Shown piece after piece: positions 1-12,788 of a stretch of 64,000 nt of DNA (positions are counted from its first letter, which is position 1; every line of letters starts with the position of its first letter). Source of the DNA: Lutraria lutraria (lineage: Eukaryota; Mollusca; Bivalvia; Venerida; Mactridae); NCBI GenBank assembly GCA_964023205.1, contig OZ026840.1:33148199-33212198 (forward strand), in the 5' to 3' direction. The translations under genes were made by a program, and so were the position numbers. A model generated the notes under the pieces. That model had not been told where the DNA came from. It did no database searches and saw only the letters and a program-made list of their open reading frames with translations.

Positions 1-106
1 AAGTTTTGAAATTTTTTGACAAAATATTTTCTAATACAGTAGTAAGGATTTGTGTATGGAAATAGTTTTCTGTGCACTTGAATCTATGTTTGACATTATG
101 TTTCAG

Positions 107-3100
107 ATTTTAGATACACAAGATTTGACCATATCTGAAGTCACAGACAAGCAAACTGGACAGATACTTAGTTATTGTCTAGGAGAGAAAGTTGGTGCAT
201 TTGGGTCCAAATTAGAGATTAAATTACCAACATCATCAGAAAAAAGGTGACATTTTATGCATTTAAGCCTATCTTAATTTTTCTTATCATTATGTGTTGA
301 TGGAATGTTAAAAAGGGATTGGGGGCGACTGTGGTCATGTGTTTATAGTTTCAGATTAATAATCACTAGCCCCATCATTGTGAGTTTGAATTCCACCTGT
401 GATCAGACAAATTTATAATGCATGCTTGTAGTTAAAACTATATTTTCTGGAAGATTTCAACTAACTGATGATCTAATCTATAGATGTAAGGCTTTATTTT
501 AGGTATGATTTGTAAGTTTATAGTTAATTGGTGAAATTCTTGAAACCAACGATTTGGTGGATCAATCTTTCTAAGAATATATAGCTTGGCTTCATTTAGT
601 ACTCTATGAGAAGCGTCTGAGAGAATAGATAATAGAAAAATCTTGCTGCTTGCATTCATTTTTTAACATAATAAATGAGTTTGTTGTCTGATTTGCTGAG
701 GCCATCCTTAAAAAATATTTTGTTTGGGGTTACGCTTCCTACATATACCAAAAAGGCTCTCCAAAACTTTTGATTGGTTTCTTGGGTAGATATCTTTTTA
801 GACATATGAGTAGTATGACCAGACCACTTATTTAATACAAATACAAGTCTCACTTATTTTCTCCCAACTCTCACTTAAAAATGACCCTTCAGAGGCAAAT
901 CTCACTTATTGACCCTCTGAAAATATGGCATGTATGGAATACAAATGTTGCATTTTGATGTTGGTATTTTGGATTCAATGTAAAAAATATTGTAAAAAAA
1001 ATATTTCTTACCTAACTACCCACCAAAAACTCTCTGGGTATAGTTACCCCAAACAAACATTTTTTAAGGATGTCCTGTTTATGATATTGAACAATGCAAC
1101 AATATTCTTTTTTACTTTATGTGCTCTTCTTGGTTTACAAGTACTTAATACCTTTTTCTCTTTGAGAAACTGCCCATTTCTCCACATGATTGATTAGTTG
1201 TAAAGGAAGAATGTACTTAGAAGCAATGTCTTTAATCATATTATAACAGAGACCATGCGTCCTAAACTGGGTTCCTACTCAGAAACCCAATGTTATGTAA
1301 ATCTAAGGCTCTACCTATTCAGCTAAATGGATGGGTGGGGTCATTTGATATACAGGTACTTTTTCACTAGTGTAGCTTCCTCAGGATTCTAATTGTCTGT
1401 CTAAATCAATTTCAGCTGTGAAATCACAATCAAGTATAAAACATCACCATCATGCTCGGCTCTACAGTGGTTGAAACCTGAGCAAACGGCAGGAAAAAGA
1501 CAGCCATACATGTTCAGCCAATGTCAGGTAATTAGGCCTAAATAAATAATTTCTATGTCTTTCCTAATGCTACCCAAGTTCGAAATTTTGGGTGGGTAGT
1601 TTAAGGTGGGGAAATTTTTTTTTATTATTTTGAACCAAGACTGAGTCAGCAAACATACACTTGAAAACAGACTTTTTCATTCAACACACAAACAAGGTTA
1701 CCGAAAAAAATATGGGGACCAAAAATTAATTATTGTGGTCTTCTTCTTGAAAAATCAGTCAGGGTCATTTTTCATGTTGGTCGCTTTAGGGCAAACACTC
1801 ATGTTTTTTATCCTTGGCCTTGTGTCAAATTTGCTAAGCTTTTTGATAACTTTGTATTATTTGTAACTGATCTTTGCAACATTTCATTCTTTTTTGTTTT
1901 CATCAATAAAAAAGTGTCAACTGTTAAAAATTATCTGTATGCATTATTCAACTGTATTACTGGGCTTTTTTGGGGGTAGTGTATGTTCCTTTAAATTCAC
2001 TTAATAAATTGTTGCTTATGTCTCAATGGCCATATAAATGTACCAAAATATGTGAATCATTGTGACCATTGTTTTCTTTGTATTGATAATTTTTATTTAT
2101 TAATTATAGGCTATCCATTGTCGCAGTTTAATTCCTTGCCAAGACACACCACATGTGAAGTGTCCGTATACAGCTAAGGTAAAAGTACTGATGATATGTT
2201 CAATTGAACTCATTTTTTAACTATTGGTGATGACAGTGATATAAAATTTCTTTGTATTTTGGTGCACTTCTTATTTGCTTATGAATGCTATAGCCAGGTA
2301 TCTTTTAGTTGATCTTCAACATCATTTTAATGTATTGTAATTTACTGTATTGCAATTTATTTTCGTTGGGCTCAATTTTCGTGGTTTTTACTAAAATGGC
2401 TATTTCGTGGGGGCATAAATTTGTGGATTTTGATTTTTTAAAAAGAAATGCCATATCTCTGCATTTTAATTCATGGGGATTTGATTTCTTTGATGAGCCG
2501 ACCCATGAAATCAACAAAATTAAATCCCCAACGAAAATTAATGATTCCACAGTATCTTACTTTGATATATGTGCTTTTAATGCTATTACTTTTTGTAACC
2601 CCTTTAAATGTTACTATAATTCTGCTGTCAATTTTCAGATTACTGCTCCAAAGGAAATCAAGGTGCTTATGAGTGCTTTTTTATGTGATTCAAACCCCGA
2701 CCCTGTCAATGCTAGTCAAACAGAATACAACTTCCGACAGAAAACACCAATGCCAAGCTATCTCATTGCAATAGTTGCTGGAGACATAGTTTCAAGGTTC
2801 AGTAACTAGTATTTCACCATACAATTATCAGAGATTGAAACTGACTTTTTGTTTATGAGATTCATTAAGGTTCATTTCCAATTTTTTTTCATAAAGACGT
2901 AAATTTAACTTTTTGTTATCATAATTGATGTTGTTAAGCATTTGAAACTGATATACATTTTTCATGTGTAACTTTTGTCAATCAAGTCTTCCTGGCATTG
3001 CCTGCTCAAGGGGAGGAGTTAAAAGTAGAATAGAAGTTCTACATTTATTTTAGCTTACTCACCAGAAAACTTAAGTTATACAGTAAAACTATGATATGAT

Positions 3101-6100
3101 GATCACATTACTGATTAGGACCTAAAACAAGCTTTCTTGATACTGATTGAGGTAGTCTTATTATTGAGTTGAAATATAGACAAGATATTGAAAAAAATGA
3201 AAATAAATGATAGTTTGCATCTTGAACATGTCATAGTTCTTCACGGGAGTAACACAAATGAACAACACTGGTTAGCTTACTAAATCTATTCTAAATTCTA
3301 CAATAATTCATTAAGGCATATCATGCTTATCAGTCTTGGTCAGAGCTACATTGTTACATTGTTATAATGAGATGGCCTCATTGATATGATTGCTAAATAA
3401 GGTTTTATTGAGCTGAAAATGTTTTATCAGAGATTTTTTATGGTTATCTATCTTTGTATGATTTTTATCAGAAATTATGTTTGTATTTACAGAGACATTG
3501 GACCCAGGAGTAAAGTATGGTCGGAGCCAGAATTAGTTGAAAAAGCTGAATATGAATTCATGGAGGTAATTATTTCAACACACTTGAGTGGTCCCTCATT
3601 ATCATTGTACATACTCAGATTTTTGTAGGCTTACCCAGCTGATGTACTATACTATATACTTCCATAAATGTTGCGTTAAATGAAAGTTAATTCGCCATTT
3701 TTGCAACTGAAATGAGGTACATTTACATCATTGATTATACAGAAGTTAGACATTGCTTGTCACTAATTGCCTACCACAGCATGTCATTAACAGGACAGTT
3801 TGCTAACATAGATACTTGGCCATTGTACACAGTTGACCTTTATTCAGAGGTATAATTTATGAATCATATGAATGAATGCATGTTTGAGAGTGACCATTGT
3901 TCACAAGATGGCTGATATTCACAGCTGACTGTTAACTCAGGTTCGACTTGTTTGTTTGAGTTTTACACCCCTTTTTAATAGTCAGAGTCATATATGAGAT
4001 GGACAGTTCACTTAACCATCATTCCTATGAAAAACTAGTACTAGACTCCTATCCTCTGTAAGCAACTGCCTACTTCCTCGTATAAAGAGCCATGGTCGGT
4101 AGCTTGGCTCAAACCCATGACCCTCTATCAGTGAGAGGTTGCAGTGATTTGAAGTCAGCGACCTTAAACCACTCAACCACGGAGGCAGGCTCTGGTTTGA
4201 CTGTTGATCTGTTAGTGACAACTATTTTATCATTGTATTATGAATGTGGTACTCATCTATGATGGATACATTGTATAACTTTCAGACTGAGAGTATGTTA
4301 CAGACTGCAGAGGAGTTGCTTGGACCTTATGTATGGGGACATTATGACTTGCTCGTGTTACCACCTTCATTTCCGTACGGTGGTATGGAAAATCCATGTC
4401 TAACATTTGTCACTCCTACACTATTAGTGAGTACTATCAGGTCTGTGATTTTTTCCTGGATTCGCAGAATTCTGTGGATTCGGGTTTGCCAGGACTGTTT
4501 TTGATATTGATATAAATTTTGGGAAGGTATTTTCTCCTGGATAAGGGGGGTAACTCTGATCTGCCGTCCGCTTTTAATTTGGTACAGTTCTGATGTCGTT
4601 AAAATTTTGGTTAGTTTCTAGGATATATTGTTCTGCCAATCAATAATCTTGCTTTTTAATCCTATCATAATGGCTCATTCTTCTAAGGTTTGTCTTGTGA
4701 TTCAAAATGGCGATTTTTTCTTTGATTCTGAGAAATATGGCCCTGGACCCCCAGCTGTACATTTCAGTGATTTCACAATTTCCTGTTCACAGTCCTGTAC
4801 TATGGACTTGTTTATCTTACTTTATAAAATACTGTTCATTAGTTGTACGAAGTGCGTTTCTTTAATTATTGAAAATAATGCATGATGCCCTTCACTTTCA
4901 TGTCACGATTTCATCTCAATGTAAATATTGTTGACTGTCACCGATATTTCTAGGCGGGTGATCGTTCCTTGGCTGATGTTGTAGCGCACGAGATCTCACA
5001 CAGCTGGACTGGTAACCTCGTTACAAATGGCACTTTTGAACATTTTTGGTAAGATATCAATTTACAGATTTCTGGATTTTTTGACAAATTTATGATATTT
5101 ACAATATGGTTGTTATTTAGCTTCTTTATGTAAAAGTTTGACATAATTTAGTTTATGAAGTGAATAGTCAACATGAAAAGTTAGAGTAAAATATCGATAT
5201 TAAGACAAACTTTGAACCAAAAATAATCAGTCCTATTATTGATGTGGTCTCATTATTAATATGGAGTTTAGATGAAATATTGAAAACCAGCCTGGAAAAA
5301 CGTGGTCATTATGAGATGGCCTTAATACTCAGGAGGTCATTATGTGAAGTTTTATTGGAGCAGCAATTCAATGATGCATTTTTTTAAATATTACATTAAG
5401 GCCAGAAAAAAATAGTTATGTTTCCAGTTACCCGACCAACCCTTTTTTGTGATGTTGCATGCTGTATTGTTTTATCTTAATTCTCCAAGCCTTTGTTTAC
5501 ATTCTTCATATGATCAACAGACTTGGTCTGACCTCAATTTTGGTCTTCAAGTTTTGAACAGTCAAAGCATTACAATTAAATTGGGACAAATCTTGCCTCA
5601 AAACTACAAGAATTGTGAAAAAAAGTTTGCAACCTACCAACCCTATTTTTTGTCAGGTAACAGGTAACACAAGTATTTTTTGTCTGGCCTATTGTAACAG
5701 TTTTGTGTTTCATGTAGACCTATTGCCTTGTGCCTATCTTGTGTTAGGTATATGACTGTTGTATCAATCTTAAATTATTTAGGTTGAATGAAGGTAATAC
5801 AATGTTTGTTGAGAGAAAGATTGCTGGAGCATTGGCCAAATCTGAACAGTTACGCCAGTTCAAATCTTTGTGTGGTTGGAATACACTTGTTGAAACTGTA
5901 AGTGGTGTTTGACCTTTGGGATCATCACATTGAGGTTAACTTAATGGGTACAGAATTAAGCAAGGACTCATGGTAATACCAGTTCCCATACAAGTACATA
6001 ATCTCGCATTCAGGGCTTGACAAATCCACTCGCCCATTTGTAATTATTAGTTGAAATCATGAGAGCTAATTAGAATTCTATGCTGGATGTCCACAAGACA

Positions 6101-9100
6101 AGTAGCCTGAAGTGAATTATTGAGCCCATGCATTGCATTATAACCATTACAGTGAAACTTATTTATTAAGATCACTTTTTGGACTCCAAAAAGGTGACCT
6201 TAATAATGAGGTGGTCACTATTTGAGGTTAGGTACTGTGTATGGTATAATGCAGACATATACCTAACAACAAGGGTGAACATTGGGTCTACTGTAACACA
6301 TACTGCCATAATCTACATTAGTAGAATTTGTCTGACTAATTTTATGACTAGGCTCAATGAAGGCAATACAAAATTTGTGGAGAGAAAAATTGTAGCAAGT
6401 TTAAAAGGTGGGGAGACATTACGTGAATTTCTTGCGTACAAGGGTTGGAATATTCTATCTGAAACAGTAAGTCCAGTCTTAACTATGCTGTTGGAACATT
6501 TAAGAAGCAAAAAAATATAGGATTAAATATAGGATCACATCTATGGTCATTGTATATTATAAGCATTAATTGCATGATGTTAATTCATATCATTTTGTCA
6601 TCTCTGAGTTATAAATGAATATTAAACACATCGTCATTAGATCTGTATATTTGATTATTTTCTGTTTTTAGAATTGGAAGATAAGCATTATTTTCCATTA
6701 CTTGGCCTGCAAAAATGTATGTTGTCATACATGATGATACAATGTAAAATGTGTTTGGTGCCAGAATACAAACAAAATGTATATTTCCTCAGTTATCATT
6801 TCTAAGACAAATTAATAGTAGACTTGCATCAATTCAAACCAATTAAATGATGATAAGTCTGGAGATTCAAGCATAAATATTAATTAAGAATGTTATTATA
6901 CTATTAGTATAATTTTTATGTTATTAAGTAATACATGATATGATAAAATTACAGGTTGAGGTGTTAAGTAAAGACCAACCGGAGTATACAAAATTGGTTC
7001 TGGACCTTAAAGGAGTCGATCCAGATGATTCATTCTCATCAATTCCATATGAGAAAGGACATGCCTTCTTGTTCTATCTAGAATCCCTTCTTGGCGGTCC
7101 AGGTAATGTCACATTTATATGTTAGTCTAAATATTATTCTGTCTTTAAGTATAACTATCATTCTGTACTGGTGCAACAAAAGTTTAAACCGAACCGTTTG
7201 ACTATCTTAACTTCATTAACAGGTGTGATCTTGTTGTACTGCAAATGCTTTGATAAATTTGATTTAGAAAAAGATTTGTGTCAAAATATATAAATACAAA
7301 TACATCAGGTAGTTGTATTAACGGTAGATGCAACTAAAAATCTGGTCGAAAACACTTGTCGTTATCCACGCACGCATGCGCAGTCGCATTGAAAAGAATG
7401 TACATATAGTATATTTTTATTGATATATGCCGTATCATTATACTTATCTTCGGAAAATATTTATGGTATAATATAATAGTTAAGTACTTTGAGATTAAGC
7501 ATGCATGAATAGTTTTGATGTATCGTCTTGTAATTAGGCTAAATTAATGGGAAAAAGTTCGACATTGCCGAAAGACATGAATAAGTGTTAAATTGGTGCA
7601 GAACAGGCGTAAAGACCGATGGATGCATTTGTTCAAAATCAATGTTTTTCAATGATTGATACATTAAAGAATCATCTGCATTGATTTGTTAGGCGATTTT
7701 GTTGACAATGTTTCCTCTGTGTAGTTGAGAAATTTCTCTAAAAGGGGTCGAATTGACAACTTTTAAAAAATGTATGCCTCTTACTGCGACATACATGAAG
7801 TGGTTTTCCTCACTTCTTATACCAAAAATGATACTGGGAACACTTACTGCACACAATCTTCTGTTACTTCCAATATTTATTAAATGTTTTGGTGAAAAGA
7901 TAATGATCATTTAATTAAAACATGTGCACAATGTCGGGCATTTTTTTCACCACGGCGCGAAAAACGAAGAAAAATCTCATTATACTTGTCATTTCTCGAT
8001 CAATTTATAAGATAGGGAAACAATAAGTACATTTCTAAAATCAGCTATCTTTCAGCTTTTTAACATGGTTACTTAAAAAACAATCGGTTAATGAATGACA
8101 AAAACATGACAATTTTATTTGAACATGTACACAAAGTCGGGCATGTTTCCACCACGGCGTGATAAACGAAAAAAAATTGAATCTCATTTAACTCGTCATT
8201 TCTCAATCAATTTATAAGATAGGGAAAAAAATAAGTACACTTCCAAAATTGGCTATACTTCAGCTTTCTAACAAGGTTACATTTAAAAGAATTAGTCCAT
8301 AATTAATAAAACAACAGCCCTTTTAATAACAGGCGTCTAATACTCTCCCGCTATGCTATGGTACTACATCGCTAAAACAATAGAATATCGATTAATTATT
8401 GATCATCTATACACCAGCTAGGCGACGACACCTTATTTTAATACATATACGATTATCGAGGAAGTTGCATCTACCTCTAAATACAACTACCTGAAATACA
8501 TGTAGTAAAGCTTGAGTATGAAAAATATTTGGCATGAATCGAGCATTATGTGTATGAGTTTTTTCAGACACATTTAATATTTATAAGATATTTTCTTATG
8601 TCAATTTTAAAAAGCACTTGCTGCATTTTGAAGTTGGTTTATACACATTTTACAAATCAGTTTGAAATAAGAATAAATTTCTGAATGCTTGCCTTCATTG
8701 TCTAATCTTACAAGGTGTAAAAAAAATATTTGTTTCTAGTTACCCTGCCTACCCTAGATTTTCCCTGGGACTCTAGACTTTTTATTCTGTTTTAGGAATA
8801 GTACATCCACTGTCTGACAGTCTCATTTTTTATATACCTGTTTGAAAAACGGGTTGTATTATGGGAACGCATATGGCAGGTGGGCTGGCTTATGGCGTCC
8901 ACAATGGTGTTCACTCTCTAATTCAAACAGTTTTATTCGGATCCTCACCAAACTTGAATGAAATGTTTATGGCCTTGAGAACTCGGTCAAGCTCGATAAC
9001 CAGCCCAATCGGCCCAGACACGTATGAGTTATAGCCCTTGACAGGCGTATTTTGTGACCTGGCACTCTTCTTTACCTTTCCCCTCACTTTCAAGAGCAAA

Positions 9101-12100
9101 AAAAACAATCACCTGCCTATCTACCCTATTTATAATGAGCATGAAACAAAAAACTTAACTTTTTTGGCCTAAATTTTGATGTTATTTTCAGCTGTGTTTG
9201 ATCCATTCATGAAGGCTTTCATAGAGAAATTCAAATACAAGTCTATCAGTACTGATGACTGGAAGGAATTTTTATTGTCATACTTTAGTGAACAGGTACT
9301 GGTATATCAAATTCTGTGATTTTTATGAATTTTCTGATCTTTGAAATCTGAAAATATACATCTTTACAAAATTAATGTAATGATGGTACTGTAAAACACC
9401 TGAAAACTGAATGCCTTCTGATCCATGCCAAAAGGCTAGTTATCTGAGAATTCCATTTTCAGAGAATTTTGATAAATTCCAAAAAAATGGAAAATCTTCC
9501 ATATTTCTGTGAATTCTGGTATTCAGGAGTTTTACTGTCTAAGAATTGGAGTTAATTTTCAGTGTGGATATCTCAATGTTCATGCACATTTATTGTACAA
9601 AATGAAGTATGAAACTTGTCTGTAACCTTGACTTATATCATAGTATACCTTTAATCACAATTTACTTTATGGATCATGGTGTAAATCTTTACTAGATATG
9701 CGGCCAGTAATTTACCAAATTTTTACCAGACCTCAGTCTTTTGTGTCGACTGTAATTACTGTCTAATTTTATTAAAACTGTAACATTTTCAGGCAGCTGC
9801 TGGAGTTTTTGATGTTGTGGATTGGGATGAATGGTTGTTTGGTGTTGGAATGCCCCCAGTTAAACCAAAGTATGTCCTGATATTTGTATTTACAAAATTC
9901 TGAAGTTGCAGTATTTATTCAGATTTTTCTGACACTCTCTTATGTTATACCATTATAAACACATTAAATTTTATAATTTCCAGACGTGTTTTTGAGTTAA
10001 TGATTGATGAATTGCATAAAACATTAAGTTTGTGTCATACAAATGTTAGTGCTAGCTAAAGTATCTGACCACCAAACCATGTATAGTTCTTTATCAGTGT
10101 AACATTTATTTGTCCATCAGAAACTCGTCTTTTTGTGAACTTAAATGAATGCAAAATGCAGGAGTTACAGATTTGCAAACATTTCAACATTCTGATATAA
10201 TAACCACTTACACAGTATAATGTGGTATACTAAATAAATAACTTAATAATCTCACCACTTCAGGTATGATACAACATTGGCTCAAGTTTGTGAGGATCTT
10301 GCCAAGAAGTGGGTTGAGTGCAGTGATGAGCAACTGGCTGGATTCAAATACTCCGACATTGAAAGTTTTCTCTCTGTTCAAGTGGAACAATTCCTGTCTT
10401 CCTTCCTAAAATATGTAATAAAGCTTTTGTTATCATTGTATACTGTAGAACGCCTTAATTTCGCAAGGTCAAAATTTCGCGTTTTTTGTTAAAAAGCAGC
10501 TGTTTTCATTATTCGCATATTTATGAATTCGCAACATCGTCAGGCAGGATTAAAGTGCGATCAAAGACATGCTGTCGTTGCTTTGATAATTGTGTCTGTT
10601 TGACATTTAAGTTGTAATTCAGTGTTTTAAATCCAATAAAGTACAATAACAATAGATTGATAATAGTTTAGGATTGTTGTTGAAGTTATGTTTTACAAAC
10701 AGTAGGTAAGTGTGAAAAACTGTTACTAGTATGTTCAAAAGAAGTCCAAAATTGTTCAACAAACGATAGTTTAGTAAAAGCAATGTTATAAAAAAAGTGT
10801 TTATTGTTAATATATTGCTATCATCAGATTAACTAAACTAATTATTCTACGATAAAATACTAGTACTGACGTAAGTTGCGTATTTTCGGACATACCCATT
10901 TTCGAATATTTAAAACTCAGCATTTATTCGCGGCATTTATGAATTCGCGAGGTATTCGATTCGCGAATATTAGCGAAAATAAAACCAAAGCGAATAAAAC
11001 CAGTTCTACAGTATCATGCTATAGGTTTAATTATCATTGTACATCATATAGGTATAGTTATTATTGTGCATCATGCTATGTGACTCATTGTGTATATCTG
11101 TCATCCTCTGCCATGCTTAATGTGTAATTACCATTGTACATGGTATTGTTTACTTTCTTTATTATGAAATTTGTCAGTATCAAGCTGAGTCCTTATATAT
11201 ATGTGTTTTCACTTCTTAAATATGATGGATGGTAATAATTATTGGTTTCATTTTCTCTGATTAATTGCATTTTTGTGATTTCTAGGACGCATTGTCTCAA
11301 GCAAAAATAGAGAAAATGGGTGAATGCTACAAATTCAATACTGTTCAGAATGCTGAAATAAAATTCAGGTAAATAGTGTCCGTTGTTTTATAATGATGAT
11401 CTCTATATATGTAGAAGTTAATGGCTCCTTGTGGAAGGTTATGTTAGAACTGGTTAGAATACAGACCTGGAAAACTGGTTTGGTGAAATGTTCGCTGTGT
11501 ATAACAGCATTAAACCCACTGAAAGAAACATAACTGATGAACCTGTGAACAAAGGCCACCCTTGGCAATGTGAGAATGTGGCCTTTATTGACAGGTGCCC
11601 TTCATTCAAAATTATTTTTGTTTTTAATGTTTTTGAAATATGACCTTTATTCAGAGGTGGTCATTAACACAGGTTTTACTGTACATGCTAATTCTGCCAA
11701 TAGGAAGCTAATCCAATTATATTGTTAAGCCTACCATATATATTTTGTAAACCGTATCAATACTTAATATTTCCTTAAAGGCTAAAATTGTAAAATTAAA
11801 GCTGTTGAGTAGGATTTGAATAATTTAGAGTGAGTTTACTGCTGAATTAAGAATTTCTCAATGTTTTACAGGTGGTTGCGGGTGTGTATCAAAGCTCGCT
11901 ACGAGTCTATCATTCCTACAGCACTACAGTTTGTGACTGACGTTGGAAGAATGAAGTTTGTTGTTCCTATTTACAGGTTAGAATTCTCACAGTATTACAT
12001 GTATTGATGGGTTTGGCTAATATCAAGTACATTCAAATATTTTTTTTCTTGCTTTGTACATTTTTGTATATATGAAAAATAAAATTACCGGGTATGCAAT

Positions 12101-12788
12101 CAAGAAAAAACTGTCATCTGTATTGATGGACTTTGTTTAAGTAGATTTAAGATAAATATTTTATCTTGAGATAATTTTTAGGCTTTCTTACTGCACTAGA
12201 GAACTTTTAGTGCAAATTGAATTGCAGTATAACTTCTGCAGTATAACCTCACTAAATAAACATCTAAATATTACGACCACTTCAATACAACACTCACTTA
12301 TTTTGTTAAGATATTTTATCTATACAATACAACCTCTCCAGAACGGCCCCCTCTTGAGCAACAACCTCCCTTCATTTTCAACAACAGCATGATTTTTCCC
12401 ACTGCAACGTTTAACTATCAATTTAACCTATCTAGAGCAATAACCTCTCACCAACAATATAATTATGCTGCTTCCTAAGGGTGTTGCTTTGGAGAGGTTG
12501 CACTGTATTTAGATCTGATAATAAGACGTTCTTCCTCCTAATACCTACTTGGTCCTAGAGGTGGATTTAATATTCTAGCTTTATCATGTACTTGGTGATT
12601 ATCATGCTATTACATTTTATACTTGTATACTGGTGTCTTTATGTATTCACATTCTTGTACATTTCAGAGACTTAAACAATTGGGAATTGAGCCGGGATCA
12701 AGCTGTTGAAACCTTTGAATCAAATAGGAAACAAATGCATGGTACCACTGTGCAAGCTGTTGAAAAAGTGTTGAATCTGAAAAGTTAG
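107..12788 (+). CDS. LTA4H: Leukotriene A4 hydrolase / M1 aminopeptidase, 5'-partial
   Basis: Bifunctional zinc enzyme of family M1: an aminopeptidase that in vertebrates also hydrolyses leukotriene A4 to LTB4 in the cytosol. Exons read in phase at 107-246, 1416-1527, 2110-2178, 2639-2796, 3493-3565, 4286-4426, 4954-5048, then 5783-5897 or 6352-6466, then 6955-7102, 9192-9295, 9793-9869, 10264-10414, 11286-11368, 11872-11976 and 12668-12788 (stop TAG). Together they give 563 residues; about 50 N-terminal residues of the roughly 610-residue family length lie upstream of the window. Visible motifs are SQCQAIHCR (substrate Gln), GGMENP (exopeptidase motif), HEISHSW (HEXXH, two zinc His and the catalytic Glu), LNEG (third zinc ligand), PYEKG (catalytic Tyr), and GRMKF (carboxylate-binding Arg and Lys). 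The C-terminal helical domain ends in LNLKS. The position matching human Tyr378 is Phe. Introns carry several inverted-repeat transposons. The family assignment is very secure; epoxide hydrolase activity is inferred. Confidence 0.96.
2343..2554. mobile_element. MITE-like inverted-repeat element in LTA4H intron
   Basis: A roughly 210-bp segment starts TACTGTATTGCAATTTATTT and ends with an imperfect inverted copy finishing TGATTCCACAGTA. The inner arms TTTTCGTTGGG and CCCAACGAAAA match perfectly. It has no coding capacity. It lies just upstream of the exon at 2639, so an ORF running through both is not a gene. Confidence 0.65.
3950..4200 (-). mobile_element. tRNA-headed SINE-like element
   Basis: Read on the minus strand, this begins with a tRNA-like head containing TGGTTTAAGGTCGCTGAC. 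A body follows with the 'gaggataggagtctagtact' block, and the tail is related to CTATTAAAAAGGGGTGTAAAA. Related copies lie at 46938-47160 (plus strand) and 53350-53580 (minus strand). No protein is encoded. Confidence 0.6.
5783..5897 (+). other. LTA4H: LTA4H alternative exon, version a
   Basis: This 115-nt exon has an AG acceptor and a GTAAGT donor. Its first base completes the Trp codon begun in exon 4954-5048. It then encodes 38 residues starting [15 protein letters not shown], including the Glu that is the third zinc ligand, and ends in phase 0. It resembles the 115-nt exon at 6352-6466 (23 of 38 residues identical by my count), so the pair looks like a tandem exon duplication. Confidence 0.9.
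6352..6466 (+). other. LTA4H: LTA4H alternative exon, version b
   Basis: This second 115-nt version of the zinc-ligand exon has acceptor CTAG and donor GTAAGT. It encodes 38 residues starting [15 protein letters not shown] in the same phase as version a. The zinc-binding Glu and the closing GWN..L.ET are kept, while the middle ([13 protein letters not shown] in place of [13 protein letters not shown]) differs. If it followed version a in one mRNA, reading would run GCT CAA TGA and stop at once. The two are therefore expected to be mutually exclusive. Confidence 0.9.
7305..8494. mobile_element. 1.2-kb non-autonomous TIR element in LTA4H intron
   Basis: Terminal inverted repeats of about 31 bp start TCAGGTAGTTGTATT at 7305 and end AATACAACTACCTGA at 8494, with a few mismatches. 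Inside, a block of roughly 150 bp occurs twice: from about 7920 (CATGTGCACAATGTCGGGCA) and from about 8125 (CATGTACACAAAGTCGGGCA). I see no transposase reading frame, so this looks like a defective DNA transposon. Confidence 0.7.
9387..9539. mobile_element. Short MITE-like palindromic element
   Basis: About 150 bp with ends TACTGTAAAACACCTGAA and TTCAGGAGTTTTACTGT that are inverted copies. The interior is largely self-complementary (TTCCATTTTCAGAGAATTTT region). It sits in the LTA4H intron after exon 9192-9295. Confidence 0.55.
10441..11013. mobile_element. MITE-like element with GTTCTACAGTA ends
   Basis: The segment starts TACTGTAGAACGCCTTAATTTC and ends AAAACCAGTTCTACAGTA. Repeated TTCGC / GCGAA motifs sit near both ends (for example GAATTCGC at about 10525 and 10940). 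About 570 bp, non-coding, directly downstream of the LTA4H exon that ends at 10414. Confidence 0.6.
12322..12509. mobile_element. MITE, 'ACAACCTCTCCAGA' family, copy 1
   Basis: The left end reads ATACAATACAACCTCTCCAG. The right end reads GGAGAGGTTGCACTGTA, an inverted counterpart. Two related copies lie at 59958-60126 and 60452-60622 in MAEL introns. Non-coding. Confidence 0.6.

Noticed and set aside
50..106. ATG upstream of the first visible LTA4H exon
   Set aside because: The AG acceptor at 105-106 and homology beginning at LDTQDLTI show that the ATG lies in intron sequence.
2309..2809. 166-residue plus-strand ORF
   Set aside because: It runs through a MITE and only its second half (2639-2796) is a genuine LTA4H exon; the start is intronic.
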